NCBI RefSeq assembly: GCF_008107645.1
Contig: NZ_SDGY01000001.1
Location: 715,630 to 779,629 of the forward strand
DNA: 64,000 nt
Direction: 5' to 3'
DNA from: Leuconostoc litchii
GTDB taxonomy: Bacteria; Bacillota; Bacilli; Lactobacillales; Lactobacillaceae
The notes beneath the pieces are model-generated. The model was not told the DNA's origin and did not search any database. It was given only the letters and a program-made list of their open reading frames with translations. The position numbers were made by a program, and so were the translations under genes. Position 1 is the first letter of the stretch. Each line of letters starts with the position of its first letter. Shown one piece after another: positions 17,372-25,151 of the stretch.

Positions 17372-17400
17372 ATTATACTACATGAAAACGATTACATGAA
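17372..17400 (-). promoter_or_regulatory. Promoter of the prs operon
   Basis: Minus strand: -10 TATAAT at 17372-17377, and 17 bases upstream a weak -35 TTCATG (17395-17400) inside the end of recD2. The transcript would start about 23 bases before the prs ATG. A second TATAAT at 17360-17365 is too close to the ribosome binding site to be the main element. Confidence 0.5.
17382..17397. promoter_or_regulatory. cre (CcpA) site, perfect consensus, at the recD2/prs junction
   Basis: ATGAAAACGATTACAT matches WTGNAARCGNWWWCAW at every position. It covers the recD2 stop codon and the spacer and -35 of the prs promoter, the geometry for catabolite repression. Confidence 0.65.
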
Positions 17401-19782
17401 ATCAAACGGGGTAATATTTTTCATGCCAATCATTGGATCCACTTCATCAGATTTAATCATTGCTACTGTCAAATAGTTTGTTGATGGTTCACTGATTACT
17501 GGCATATCCTCTGAAATAAAATCACTCTTAAAGTCATTTGTATTGTCACTCAATCTCTGTTGCAAAAAAGTAAACCTTTTAGGTACAGCGGCACGCGAAG
17601 CACGCTCGAAAGCTGCATACTCTCCCACAAGAATCAATGCTGATTTTGCTCTAGTGATGCCTGTGTAAAGTAAATTCCGATTAAGCATTACACCAAAATT
17701 GTTAGTCAACACCATAATCACTAATTGAAATTCATTTCCCTGCGCTTTGTGTACAGTTGTTGCATAAGCTAACGAAAGTTGTTTTAAGTTTTTCTTTGGG
17801 TAAGTTAATTCTTTGCCATCAAAATCAACAACTAACCGATCTTCTTTATCATCATTACCCACATCGTGTTTGTACTGAATAGCAGTTATTTTTCCCATAT
17901 CACCATTGTACACATCACGTTCGCTATCATTCTCTAACTGTAGAACTTTATCGCCTCTTCTAAAAATTGTTGTTCCAAACTGCAAAGTTTTTTGTGTTGG
18001 TTTTAATGGATTAAATAAGTTTTGTGCCATTTGATTTAGTGCAGTGACACCTGCGGAAGTCTTATACATCGGTGTCAATATTTGTAAATCATCTTGCGTG
18101 TACCCTTTTTTGATAGCTAACCGAACGACTTGTTGCACAGCTTGTGGTACTTGTTCTGCTTTGACCATAAATGATGAGCGGTCTGATTGATTTGTTATAA
18201 AATCAGCCGGCAATTCGCCTTGCTTGATATGCGTCGCCAGTTTTGTGATACTACTGCCTCGTCCTTGACGATAGATTACTTGTAATTCAACATGCGGAAT
18301 ATCACCACTAGTTACTAGATCTTCTAGGACATTGCCAGGACCAACAGATGGTAGTTGGTCACTATCACCTACTATAATCACTTTCATGCCATTTGGTACT
18401 GCCGAAAACAATTTAGACGTTAATTCAATGTCAAGCATTGATGCTTCATCAATAATCAATAGACCACCAGCAATAGGATTATCAGCATTAAACTCCGGTT
18501 CGTCTAAATCAGCAATTCCTAATAAACGGTGAATTGTCGAAGCATCATAACCTGTTACTTCTGTCATTCTTTTAGCCGCACGCCCAGTTGGCGAAGCCAT
18601 CCGAACTTTGTATTGTTTCAAAAAATCCTTGTTATCATCTGAAAATTTTGCACGATTTTGAACAATTTTTTTCCAAGTTGCAACCATTGTACGAATAATA
18701 GTTGTCTTCCCGGTACCAGGCCCACCAGTTAGTAAAAATATTTGTGACTTTAACCCAGCTTTCACCGCATCAATTTGCGTGTCGTCAAGAACCATTTGCC
18801 CAGGTGTTACAAAATTTTCATCAATATCATTTGCTGTAATATCTAAAGATGAATGTGTCTGTAATAATCGTTTTAAATTTGTAGCTGTGTTTTTTTCGGC
18901 ATTATACAAACTTTGAGCATAAAAACGACCATTGTCGTCCACTAAAATATTACTCTGAATCAAATTTTTTACAGCTTGCTTAATTTGCACAACGACTTCA
19001 TTTCGTTGATCATGTATGGTTTGGGCTGTAGACAACAATAACTGATCATAAGACAAAAACACGTGGCCACTCTGAAATGAGACATTCATCATTGTTGCGT
19101 AAACAGCAGCCTGCATACGACGTTTGTCAAATGTTGCAACCCCAATTTTCCGACCAACATCATCCGCTTTTTTAAAACTAATGCCGTCAAATTCGAACAC
19201 AAGTCGATAGGGGTCTTGTGTCAAAATGTCTTGCGCCTCATTACCATATTGGTCAAATAGTCGGCCAGCAATATCAGCACCAATACCAAATTGATTACTA
19301 ATTTGAAATAGTCTTTCCAACCCCATGTTCAACTGTAACGTTCGTGCCAATTTTTTTGCTGTTTCTGTTTTGACAATACCATCAAGAATTTTCGCATCAT
19401 CTAAAATTAAATTAACTGCGTTTAATCCTAAATGATCGACAATTTTTTCAGCAGTCTTTTTTCCAATGCCAGAAAATTGTCCACTAGCAAGATATTTAAT
19501 TAATCCGTTTTCATCAGGTGGTAATTCATTTTCATAATGATCGACCTTAAATTGCTGTCCATATTTAGGATGACGTACCATAGTACCATAAAATCCATAG
19601 ACGCTCCCCTCCTGTACATCAGCAAATGTACCGGTTGTAATCATTTCTGGTTCTTGCCAGTCCTCTAAAGTTGATTCTTCAATATGTACCGACAAAATTT
19701 TAAAATATGAATCTGTCGATGAAAAAATAACATTTTGCAACGTACCAGTTATTTTATCTAATTGTTTTTCTGGATATGCCAT
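17392..19782 (-). CDS. recD2: RecD2-type SF1B DNA helicase
   Basis: 796 aa ATP-dependent 5'-3' helicase of the RecD2/YrrC type, acting without RecBC in repair and replication fork processing. The N-terminal extension has helix-hairpin-helix repeats (SGQFSGIGKKTAEKIVDHLG, about residues 80-99, and GIGADIAGRLF). Helicase motifs: Walker A LLTGGPGTGKTT (near 350), SPTGRAAKRM (Ia), IIDEASMLD (II), VGDSDQLPSVGPG (III) and ATTVHKAQGNEF (V/VI). Its start overlaps the stop of the phosphatase gene by one base, so the two are translationally coupled. Its 3' end carries the prs cre site. Confidence 0.95.
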   Translation of the reverse strand: MAYPEKQLDKITGTLQNVIFSSTDSYFKILSVHIEESTLEDWQEPEMITTGTFADVQEGSVYGFYGTMVRHPKYGQQFKVDHYENELPPDENGLIKYLASGQFSGIGKKTAEKIVDHLGLNAVNLILDDAKILDGIVKTETAKKLARTLQLNMGLERLFQISNQFGIGADIAGRLFDQYGNEAQDILTQDPYRLVFEFDGISFKKADDVGRKIGVATFDKRRMQAAVYATMMNVSFQSGHVFLSYDQLLLSTAQTIHDQRNEVVVQIKQAVKNLIQSNILVDDNGRFYAQSLYNAEKNTATNLKRLLQTHSSLDITANDIDENFVTPGQMVLDDTQIDAVKAGLKSQIFLLTGGPGTGKTTIIRTMVATWKKIVQNRAKFSDDNKDFLKQYKVRMASPTGRAAKRMTEVTGYDASTIHRLLGIADLDEPEFNADNPIAGGLLIIDEASMLDIELTSKLFSAVPNGMKVIIVGDSDQLPSVGPGNVLEDLVTSGDIPHVELQVIYRQGRGSSITKLATHIKQGELPADFITNQSDRSSFMVKAEQVPQAVQQVVRLAIKKGYTQDDLQILTPMYKTSAGVTALNQMAQNLFNPLKPTQKTLQFGTTIFRRGDKVLQLENDSERDVYNGDMGKITAIQYKHDVGNDDKEDRLVVDFDGKELTYPKKNLKQLSLAYATTVHKAQGNEFQLVIMVLTNNFGVMLNRNLLYTGITRAKSALILVGEYAAFERASRAAVPKRFTFLQQRLSDNTNDFKSDFISEDMPVISEPSTNYLTVAMIKSDEVDPMIGMKNITPFDFM

Positions 19783-20435
19783 TATATCGTCGTTGAATCA
19801 TCCTGTCGCTTGTTCAGATAGCTAGTATTATTCCAATCTTCTACAACAAAATTTTCACCATCATTTGTTGATAAAATAGTTGTTGATGTATTACTTAGTC
19901 CACCACGTTCACGAATACTCATTCGTGGTTTCTTTAACAGCCCATTGAGTCCAAAAGAAAGCTCCATGCCATGTGAAACGATTAAAATATTGCTTTCTGG
20001 AAATTTTTGAGCTATTGCTTTAATAAATCTAACAAAACGTTTTTCAGCTTTTGTATAACCTTCGCCACCAAACTCTTTGCCTTCAAATTGATCTAAATGA
20101 TTGCGATAATTGTCAAAACTCGCTGGATATCTTTCTTTCACATTCGCAACAAGTTTTCCTTCCCACTCACCCAAACCAACTTCGCCTAAGTTTGAGCGGA
20201 GTGACAACTTTGGTTGATACTTCAGTTGCTTAGCAATATTGATTGCAGTAATTCTAGCTCGACGTATAGGTGAAGCATAGATATGTTCAAATTGAATTTC
20301 TCTTAAAAACAGTCCTACTTTTTTCATATCTGCATAACTAGAAGGTAACAGCTCTGAATCTCCATTACCACCTTGAAAACGACGTTCAAGATTCCATTCA
20401 GTTTGCCCGTGTCTAACAAAATAAAATTTAGTCAT
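19782..20435 (-). CDS. Histidine phosphatase (phosphoglycerate mutase-like) family protein
   Basis: 217 aa with the phosphohistidine motif FVRHGQTEWN (His9), the second arginine in ASPIRRARITA (about residues 55-65) and the distal LIVSHGMELSFG with the second catalytic His. It should be a cofactor-independent-type small phosphatase or dPGM-like enzyme; the substrate cannot be read from sequence. It follows the DUF1831 gene by 36 bases and overlaps recD2 by one base. Context suggests a housekeeping transcript, not a glycolytic one. Confidence 0.88.
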   Translation of the reverse strand: MTKFYFVRHGQTEWNLERRFQGGNGDSELLPSSYADMKKVGLFLREIQFEHIYASPIRRARITAINIAKQLKYQPKLSLRSNLGEVGLGEWEGKLVANVKERYPASFDNYRNHLDQFEGKEFGGEGYTKAEKRFVRFIKAIAQKFPESNILIVSHGMELSFGLNGLLKKPRMSIRERGGLSNTSTTILSTNDGENFVVEDWNNTSYLNKRQDDSTTI

Positions 20436-20471
20436 GATTTTTCATTTATTCTCCTGTTTTGTTGCAATACA

Positions 20472-20816
20472 TTAAACATCAACAACTTCTAATACACCAC
20501 GATCAATCAATTCAGCAATAAAGAAATGATAAAGCTCAACGAGCTTAGCCGCATTATTATTTTTAAATATATCAACACGAACAACATCTCCTGCAGATAC
20601 AGTACTCATTTTAAAACCTGTCAATGTTTCATTAATAGATACTTTCAACTGGATAGAATTGTTCAGTGCTTTTTCAGGTTCTAAAGCACGATGAAGTATA
20701 TGAACACCAGCCTGATTTGTAATGAAACCTAGATCACCAAGTGTATATTTCTTAACATCATCACTCAGTTTATATGTTTTATCTTTAGGCATTGTAACTG
20801 TCTTATTAAAGGCCAT
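20472..20816 (-). CDS. DUF1831-like conserved protein
   Basis: 114 aa, cytoplasmic and of unknown function. The order of features (KTYKLSDDVKKYTLGDLGF, then NQAGVHILHRALEPEK, an LTGFKMSTVSAGDVVRVDIF core and an acidic C-terminus) resembles the DUF1831 family of lactic acid bacteria, by recall and not by search. Elsewhere DUF1831 genes sit near cysteine desulfurase and thiI; neither is seen here. It starts the run DUF1831-phosphatase-recD2 after a terminator. Confidence 0.65.
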   Translation of the reverse strand: MAFNKTVTMPKDKTYKLSDDVKKYTLGDLGFITNQAGVHILHRALEPEKALNNSIQLKVSINETLTGFKMSTVSAGDVVRVDIFKNNNAAKLVELYHFFIAELIDRGVLEVVDV

Positions 20817-20919
20817 TTTGTTTTTTCTCCCTGATTTGTCTAATTAATATTATAACAATTATTACTTTGTAATGCTTCGCTACCAAGTCATTTAAAAAAA
20901 TTAAATCCATACATTTATT

Positions 20920-20948
20920 AAAAAAAAGCCATCAATTGATAGCTTTTT
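20920..20948 (-). terminator. Intrinsic terminator of the BMP gene
   Basis: Minus-strand AAAGCTATCAATTGATGGCTTT, nearly fully self-complementary, followed by T residues; it begins a few bases beyond the stop codon. Confidence 0.8.
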
Positions 20949-20954
20949 AAAAAA

Positions 20955-22067
20955 TTAAAAGTTTTGATTGAAATCCGAACCCTTAGGATGGTTAGGAACA
21001 CTGATTTTACCATTTATAATTGCCTTTTCAGCTTTTTTAACAGCATCTTTTTGACTTGTTGATAGTTCTGATTTTGTTAAATAAACACCACGGTCATCTA
21101 ATCCGTAAGCAATTGTTTTGCCACCAGGGAACTTCTTATCTTTATTATATTGATCAGCAATATTTTTAACACCATCCCCAACTGAAGTAATTGAGGAAGC
21201 CATTGTTGATGTTACTTTTTTACCATCTTTTGATGTATACGAGCCATCAGCCTTTTGGTCACGGTCGACACCAATAATGTACAGGCGATCTTTTGAATCA
21301 GCATCCAACTTTGTATTTTCTGCCTTAGCTTCCGCAAAAGCGCCATTACCAACAAATCCTGCTGCTGCAAATATTGTTCGAATTCCTGATGCGTACATTG
21401 CAGATGCAATTGTCTTACCTTTAGCGGAATCAGAGAAAGAATCCGCATATTGCTTTTGAACATTCAAAGAATTATCAGTATCTTTAACACCAGCTTCAAA
21501 ACCGGCATCAAAAGCATCAATAATATTCCCATGAATTCCACCAATGAATCCGACAGTCTTTTCACCATTTTCCTTAGCTTTTATGGCTGCAGCAACGCCA
21601 GCTAAATACGATGACTGCTCTGAACGAAACATAACACTAGCGACATTCTTACGACCCTTAACGATATCATCAACTAGTACAAACTTTTGTTTTGGGTTAA
21701 GCTTGGCTGACTTACTAATTGATTGATTTAATGAATAGCCAATTCCGTAGACAATGTCATACTTTTTACTTTTAGTTGCCAAATTAAAATTTTGGCTTAA
21801 ATCTGATTGGCTTTTGGTATTAAAATAAGTTACTGTAGCATTTTGTCCTGCCTTTAACTTATTTTCTTTAGCATAAGCCTTCGCACCTTCCCAAGCGGAT
21901 TGATTAAACGAATGATCATCAACACCACCAACATCAAGCACCAAACCAAGTGTCGCATTCTTACTACTATCAGCATTAGCTGATTTATAATTCACTGCCG
22001 TATATACACCACCAACAACTACTACAAAAGTTGCTAATCCTGCAAAAATTTTCGTTGATTTATTCAT
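20955..22067 (-). CDS. BMP/Med family substrate-binding protein, no lipobox
   Basis: 370 aa, family of BmpA/Med/PnrA nucleoside-binding proteins that feed BmpA-NupABC-type ABC importers. Seen: LGLVLDVGGVDDHSFNQSAWEGA, YDIVYGIGYSLNQS, KTVGFIGGIHGNIIDAFDAGFEAG, AAGFVGNGAFAEA and IIGVDRDQKADG. Residues 7-25 are a hydrophobic signal or anchor ending ANADSSK, but there is no Cys lipobox, unlike the usual lipoproteins of this family. No ATPase or permease gene is nearby, so it may be an orphan binding protein that serves a distant transporter. CGGGAG precedes the ATG; own terminator. Confidence 0.88.
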   Translation of the reverse strand: MNKSTKIFAGLATFVVVVGGVYTAVNYKSANADSSKNATLGLVLDVGGVDDHSFNQSAWEGAKAYAKENKLKAGQNATVTYFNTKSQSDLSQNFNLATKSKKYDIVYGIGYSLNQSISKSAKLNPKQKFVLVDDIVKGRKNVASVMFRSEQSSYLAGVAAAIKAKENGEKTVGFIGGIHGNIIDAFDAGFEAGVKDTDNSLNVQKQYADSFSDSAKGKTIASAMYASGIRTIFAAAGFVGNGAFAEAKAENTKLDADSKDRLYIIGVDRDQKADGSYTSKDGKKVTSTMASSITSVGDGVKNIADQYNKDKKFPGGKTIAYGLDDRGVYLTKSELSTSQKDAVKKAEKAIINGKISVPNHPKGSDFNQNF

Positions 22068-22162
22068 TATATTTTCTCCCGATTTTTGTTGCGATAAAAT
22101 AGATTGGTTTCTTTGCGCAATTTCTCAAATACTAACAATATTACATTTTACTTGAGAGAAAA

Positions 22163-22198
22163 TAAAAAACAAGGCCAGTTTAAGTCCTTGTTTTTTTA
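22163..22198 (-). terminator. Intrinsic terminator of the rbsK-methyltransferase unit
   Basis: Minus-strand AACAAGG-ACTTAAACTGG-CCTTGTT followed by six T residues. Confidence 0.8.
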
Positions 22199-22220
22199 AA
22201 TACAATTGTTATCAATAATG

Positions 22221-23633
22221 TCAATTCTTAACCACAAACCTCAAGCCTTTTGGAAAAAAGTTTTTGATTTGACCATTAACATACCGACCCCATCCGGCAC
22301 CATTCCCATTTGCAACCATTAATACCCAACCTTTTTTTAATTCTATTGTTGTTTGAATAACATCCCCATGAACAAATTTTTGCCAGTCTTCCTCTCCCAT
22401 GACATAAGTTTGTAATAATTCATCTGGATGTGCGGACAATGCTAAGGCATGAGCAGGTTCAAATCGATTTTTCTTAAATGTTCCTAATTCAAGTCCTAAA
22501 CGTAATATTTTCATGCCGGTAATATCTGGCGTACCAACCGGTGACAAATATAATCGTTCACCAAATAGCACGTAATCTTGATCGCCTTGAGTAAAATCAA
22601 TAAAAGTATCCTCTAAAAATGCTTTCAAAATTCGCTGTTGGTCTCTGCTTAATGGCTTTCTCTCAGGAGACTTTGTAGCCAAATCCAAATTTGGCTCACT
22701 ATTTCCCGCCTTTACAAGCTTTGCCACAAAATGTCCTTCCCCGTCTAACTTATGTGGCCACAATCTCGCGGCACCTTTTAGTTCATCTTGATTAAAAGAT
22801 TCACTTTTAGTAGCCCCATTAACAAATTGCGCATCAGCCCATTCAGGACGAGCATCACTAATGTGTGACATTTCTGGCTTTTCAATAGATACTAAATCGA
22901 ATTCTGGATATGTTGACATTAACCACCTGATAATTTGTTCATCTTCTTCTGGTGCAAAAGTACAAGTCGAATAAACAAATTGCCCCCCTGGGCGCAACAT
23001 TTTAACAGCTTCGCTAATTATTTCGCGTTGACGAGTCGCATTTTCCTCTGGGTAATTCTCATGCCAATATCCTATCGCATCTTTATCCTTACGGAACATA
23101 CCTTCTCCAGAGCATGGTGCATCTAACAAAATTTTATCAAAAAAAAGTGGTAGCTTAGCACTTAATTCAGCCGGAGTATGCGAACTAACAATAGCATTTT
23201 TAATGCCCATACGTTCAATGTTTTCACTCAAAACTTTTGCACGGTTTAGAAAAATTTCATTCGACCATAGTAAGCCTTTTTGTTGCATAAAAGAAGCAAG
23301 ATGCGTTGACTTACCACCAGGCGCAGCCGCCAGATCAAGCACACGCTCACCTGGTTCTGGGTGACTAACTTCACCAACAAATTGTGCAGATGGTTCTTGT
23401 GAGTAGACTAATCCTGTAACATGATCAATTGAATGTCCGTCAACTAGACCAAAATACCCCCATTGCCCATAAGGTACTTGTCCCTCTTTAGGCGTATCCC
23501 TAAGAATAGTTTGGGCTTTTAATGGATTAATACGATAAGCTTTTTTCGCTGGTTTTTCAAAACTCTCTAAAAATGCCTCGAATTCAATGCCAAGAAGTCT
23601 TTGATATTTATTTTTAAATTCTAAAGGTAACAT
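22221..23633 (-). CDS. RsmF-like 16S rRNA (cytosine-C5) methyltransferase
   Basis: 470 aa, SAM-dependent rRNA m5C methyltransferase of the RsmB/RsmF/NOP2 family. The SAM site is VLDLAAAPGGKSTH (about residues 97-110). The two active-site cysteines are in LDAPCSGEGMFRKD and FVYSTCTFAPEEDEQ. The C-terminal 150 residues (ending AGWGRYVNGQIKNFFPKGLRF) match the PUA-like extension of YebU/RsmF. Its start codon overlaps the rbsK stop by one base (TAATG), an unusual pairing of a sugar kinase with an RNA modification enzyme. Confidence 0.92.
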   Translation of the reverse strand: MLPLEFKNKYQRLLGIEFEAFLESFEKPAKKAYRINPLKAQTILRDTPKEGQVPYGQWGYFGLVDGHSIDHVTGLVYSQEPSAQFVGEVSHPEPGERVLDLAAAPGGKSTHLASFMQQKGLLWSNEIFLNRAKVLSENIERMGIKNAIVSSHTPAELSAKLPLFFDKILLDAPCSGEGMFRKDKDAIGYWHENYPEENATRQREIISEAVKMLRPGGQFVYSTCTFAPEEDEQIIRWLMSTYPEFDLVSIEKPEMSHISDARPEWADAQFVNGATKSESFNQDELKGAARLWPHKLDGEGHFVAKLVKAGNSEPNLDLATKSPERKPLSRDQQRILKAFLEDTFIDFTQGDQDYVLFGERLYLSPVGTPDITGMKILRLGLELGTFKKNRFEPAHALALSAHPDELLQTYVMGEEDWQKFVHGDVIQTTIELKKGWVLMVANGNGAGWGRYVNGQIKNFFPKGLRFVVKN

Positions 23634-24544
23634 TAGTAATTATCCACTTCATCTGAGGTTGGGATTGAAGGAATTGCACCTGGACGTGTAACTGCAATCG
23701 CACTTGCAATGTTAGCACGTTGCACAGCTTCTTCTAAATTACTAAAGTCCGGTTCAATAACGCTGGCTAACGTACCAATAAATGTGTCCCCAGCTGCAGT
23801 TGTGTCTTGCGCATCAACTTTTTGCGGTTGTGCCCACCATCTTTTCTTGCCGTCGGCAATAAATGAACCAGCGTCACCAAGTGTAATAATACTACGACTA
23901 ACACCTTTTGCTTGCAGTTCGTCACTAACACGATTCAAAACACCTTCATCGTTGATCACTGTAATCCCAGTTAATAATTGTGCTTCCGTTTCATTAGGCA
24001 AAACAATATCAGTCACCGCCATTAATTCAGGTGTTAAATCGTATACAGCTGGCGCTGGATTAAGAATTGTCTGTACGTTGTTTTCTTTAGCAATTTTAAA
24101 AGCAGCTAAAATCACCTCAAAAGGTACTTCAAATTGTGCAACCAATACATCTGCTTCAGCAATTAACGCGTGGTTCAAATCACCAACCGTCAATGCCTGA
24201 TTAGCACCACCATGAAGCAAAATAGTGTTAGCACCACTTTCTTGCAGCATAATGTATGCAGTCCCAGTAGGAACTTCACTATTTGTAGATACTGCATCAA
24301 CATTGACCCCATTAGTAAGCAAAGTAGCTCGCATAAATTGACCATTAGCATCATTTCCAACAGCCCCAATGAATGATACATTCGCACCTTGCCTAGCAGC
24401 AGCTACAGCTTGATTCGCTCCCTTACCACCTGGCGCTGTAGTAACTTCAGTAAGTGCCATCGTTTCACCAACAAGTGGCATACGTGGCATTTTCATAATA
24501 TTATCGACATTCAAACTGCCGAGTACGACGATTTTTTTAGTCAT
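23633..24544 (-). CDS. rbsK: Ribokinase (PfkB family)
   Basis: Phosphorylates ribose to ribose 5-phosphate. The start at 24544 (MTKKIVVLG) has GGAT at about seven bases; alternative ATG at 24547. 303 aa. Seen: VVLGSLNVDNIMKMP, the PfkB signature GGKGANQAVAAARQGA (about residues 38-53), ILNPAPA and the ATP/anion-hole motif DTTAAGDTFIGTLA with the catalytic Asp. No rbs transporter is nearby. It is coupled to the methyltransferase gene downstream. Free ribose from nucleosides could feed the prs gene about 6 kb away, but that link is inference. Confidence 0.93.
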   Translation of the reverse strand: MTKKIVVLGSLNVDNIMKMPRMPLVGETMALTEVTTAPGGKGANQAVAAARQGANVSFIGAVGNDANGQFMRATLLTNGVNVDAVSTNSEVPTGTAYIMLQESGANTILLHGGANQALTVGDLNHALIAEADVLVAQFEVPFEVILAAFKIAKENNVQTILNPAPAVYDLTPELMAVTDIVLPNETEAQLLTGITVINDEGVLNRVSDELQAKGVSRSIITLGDAGSFIADGKKRWWAQPQKVDAQDTTAAGDTFIGTLASVIEPDFSNLEEAVQRANIASAIAVTRPGAIPSIPTSDEVDNY

Positions 24545-24626
24545 CATTCCATCCAATATAATAAAATTCTTTTACTAATCATAACATGAATTAACCCTTG
24601 TAAATATAGAAAACAATTGTTTCAAC

Positions 24627-24660
24627 AAAATAAAAAGCTAACTATTCACCGTTAGCTTTC
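24627..24660 (-). terminator. Intrinsic terminator of the polC-psiE unit
   Basis: Minus-strand AAAGCTAAC-GGTGAATA-GTTAGCTTT followed by TTATTTTG. Confidence 0.8.
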
Positions 24661-24674
24661 CAAACTGATGATTT

Positions 24675-25082
24675 TTACGATTGTTTTTTGGGCTTAAAAT
24701 AACGATAAATTGCCTGTGCTGATATTAATAAGAATATAGCGGCAGCCAACATGAGTGTTTTATAAGTTTGATCATGGTAAACCAACATGGCACGTACAAT
24801 CGCTGTCACACCAATATACAAGAAATTATTGGTAGAAATATGTGCATCTTTAACAAAATATTCACGACCTAATCCTAAAAATTCAAAAAACAAAAAAACA
24901 ATTAAAATTTGTTCAGCTAATTCGGTAAAATGGCCTGAAATATCTTGAATTGTCAACATTGCTGCCAAACTCCAAATTTCACGTATTAGAAATCCAAATA
25001 TAACAACGCCAATTAAAATCATCATAATGTTTAAGACATATTCATAATATCCGGCTACTTTTTGATGCCATTCATGTTTCAT
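24675..25082 (-). CDS. psiE: PsiE-like phosphate-starvation-inducible membrane protein
   Basis: Start set at 25082 (MKHEWHQKV), with GGGAGGAAAAAAT directly upstream; 135 aa. Four hydrophobic segments in the layout of the PsiE family, including ELAEQILIVFLFFEFLGLGREYF and DQTYKTLMLAAAIFLLISAQAIYRYF. Known only as a phosphate-starvation-induced membrane protein in E. coli; its function is unknown. Located 69 bases after polC, same strand. Confidence 0.75.
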   Translation of the reverse strand: MKHEWHQKVAGYYEYVLNIMMILIGVVIFGFLIREIWSLAAMLTIQDISGHFTELAEQILIVFLFFEFLGLGREYFVKDAHISTNNFLYIGVTAIVRAMLVYHDQTYKTLMLAAAIFLLISAQAIYRYFKPKKQS

Positions 25083-25151
25083 ATTTTTTCCTCCCACAAT
25101 ATTGACAGGTATGGCAATACTTATATCTATATCCAAAGTGTAACATAATCA

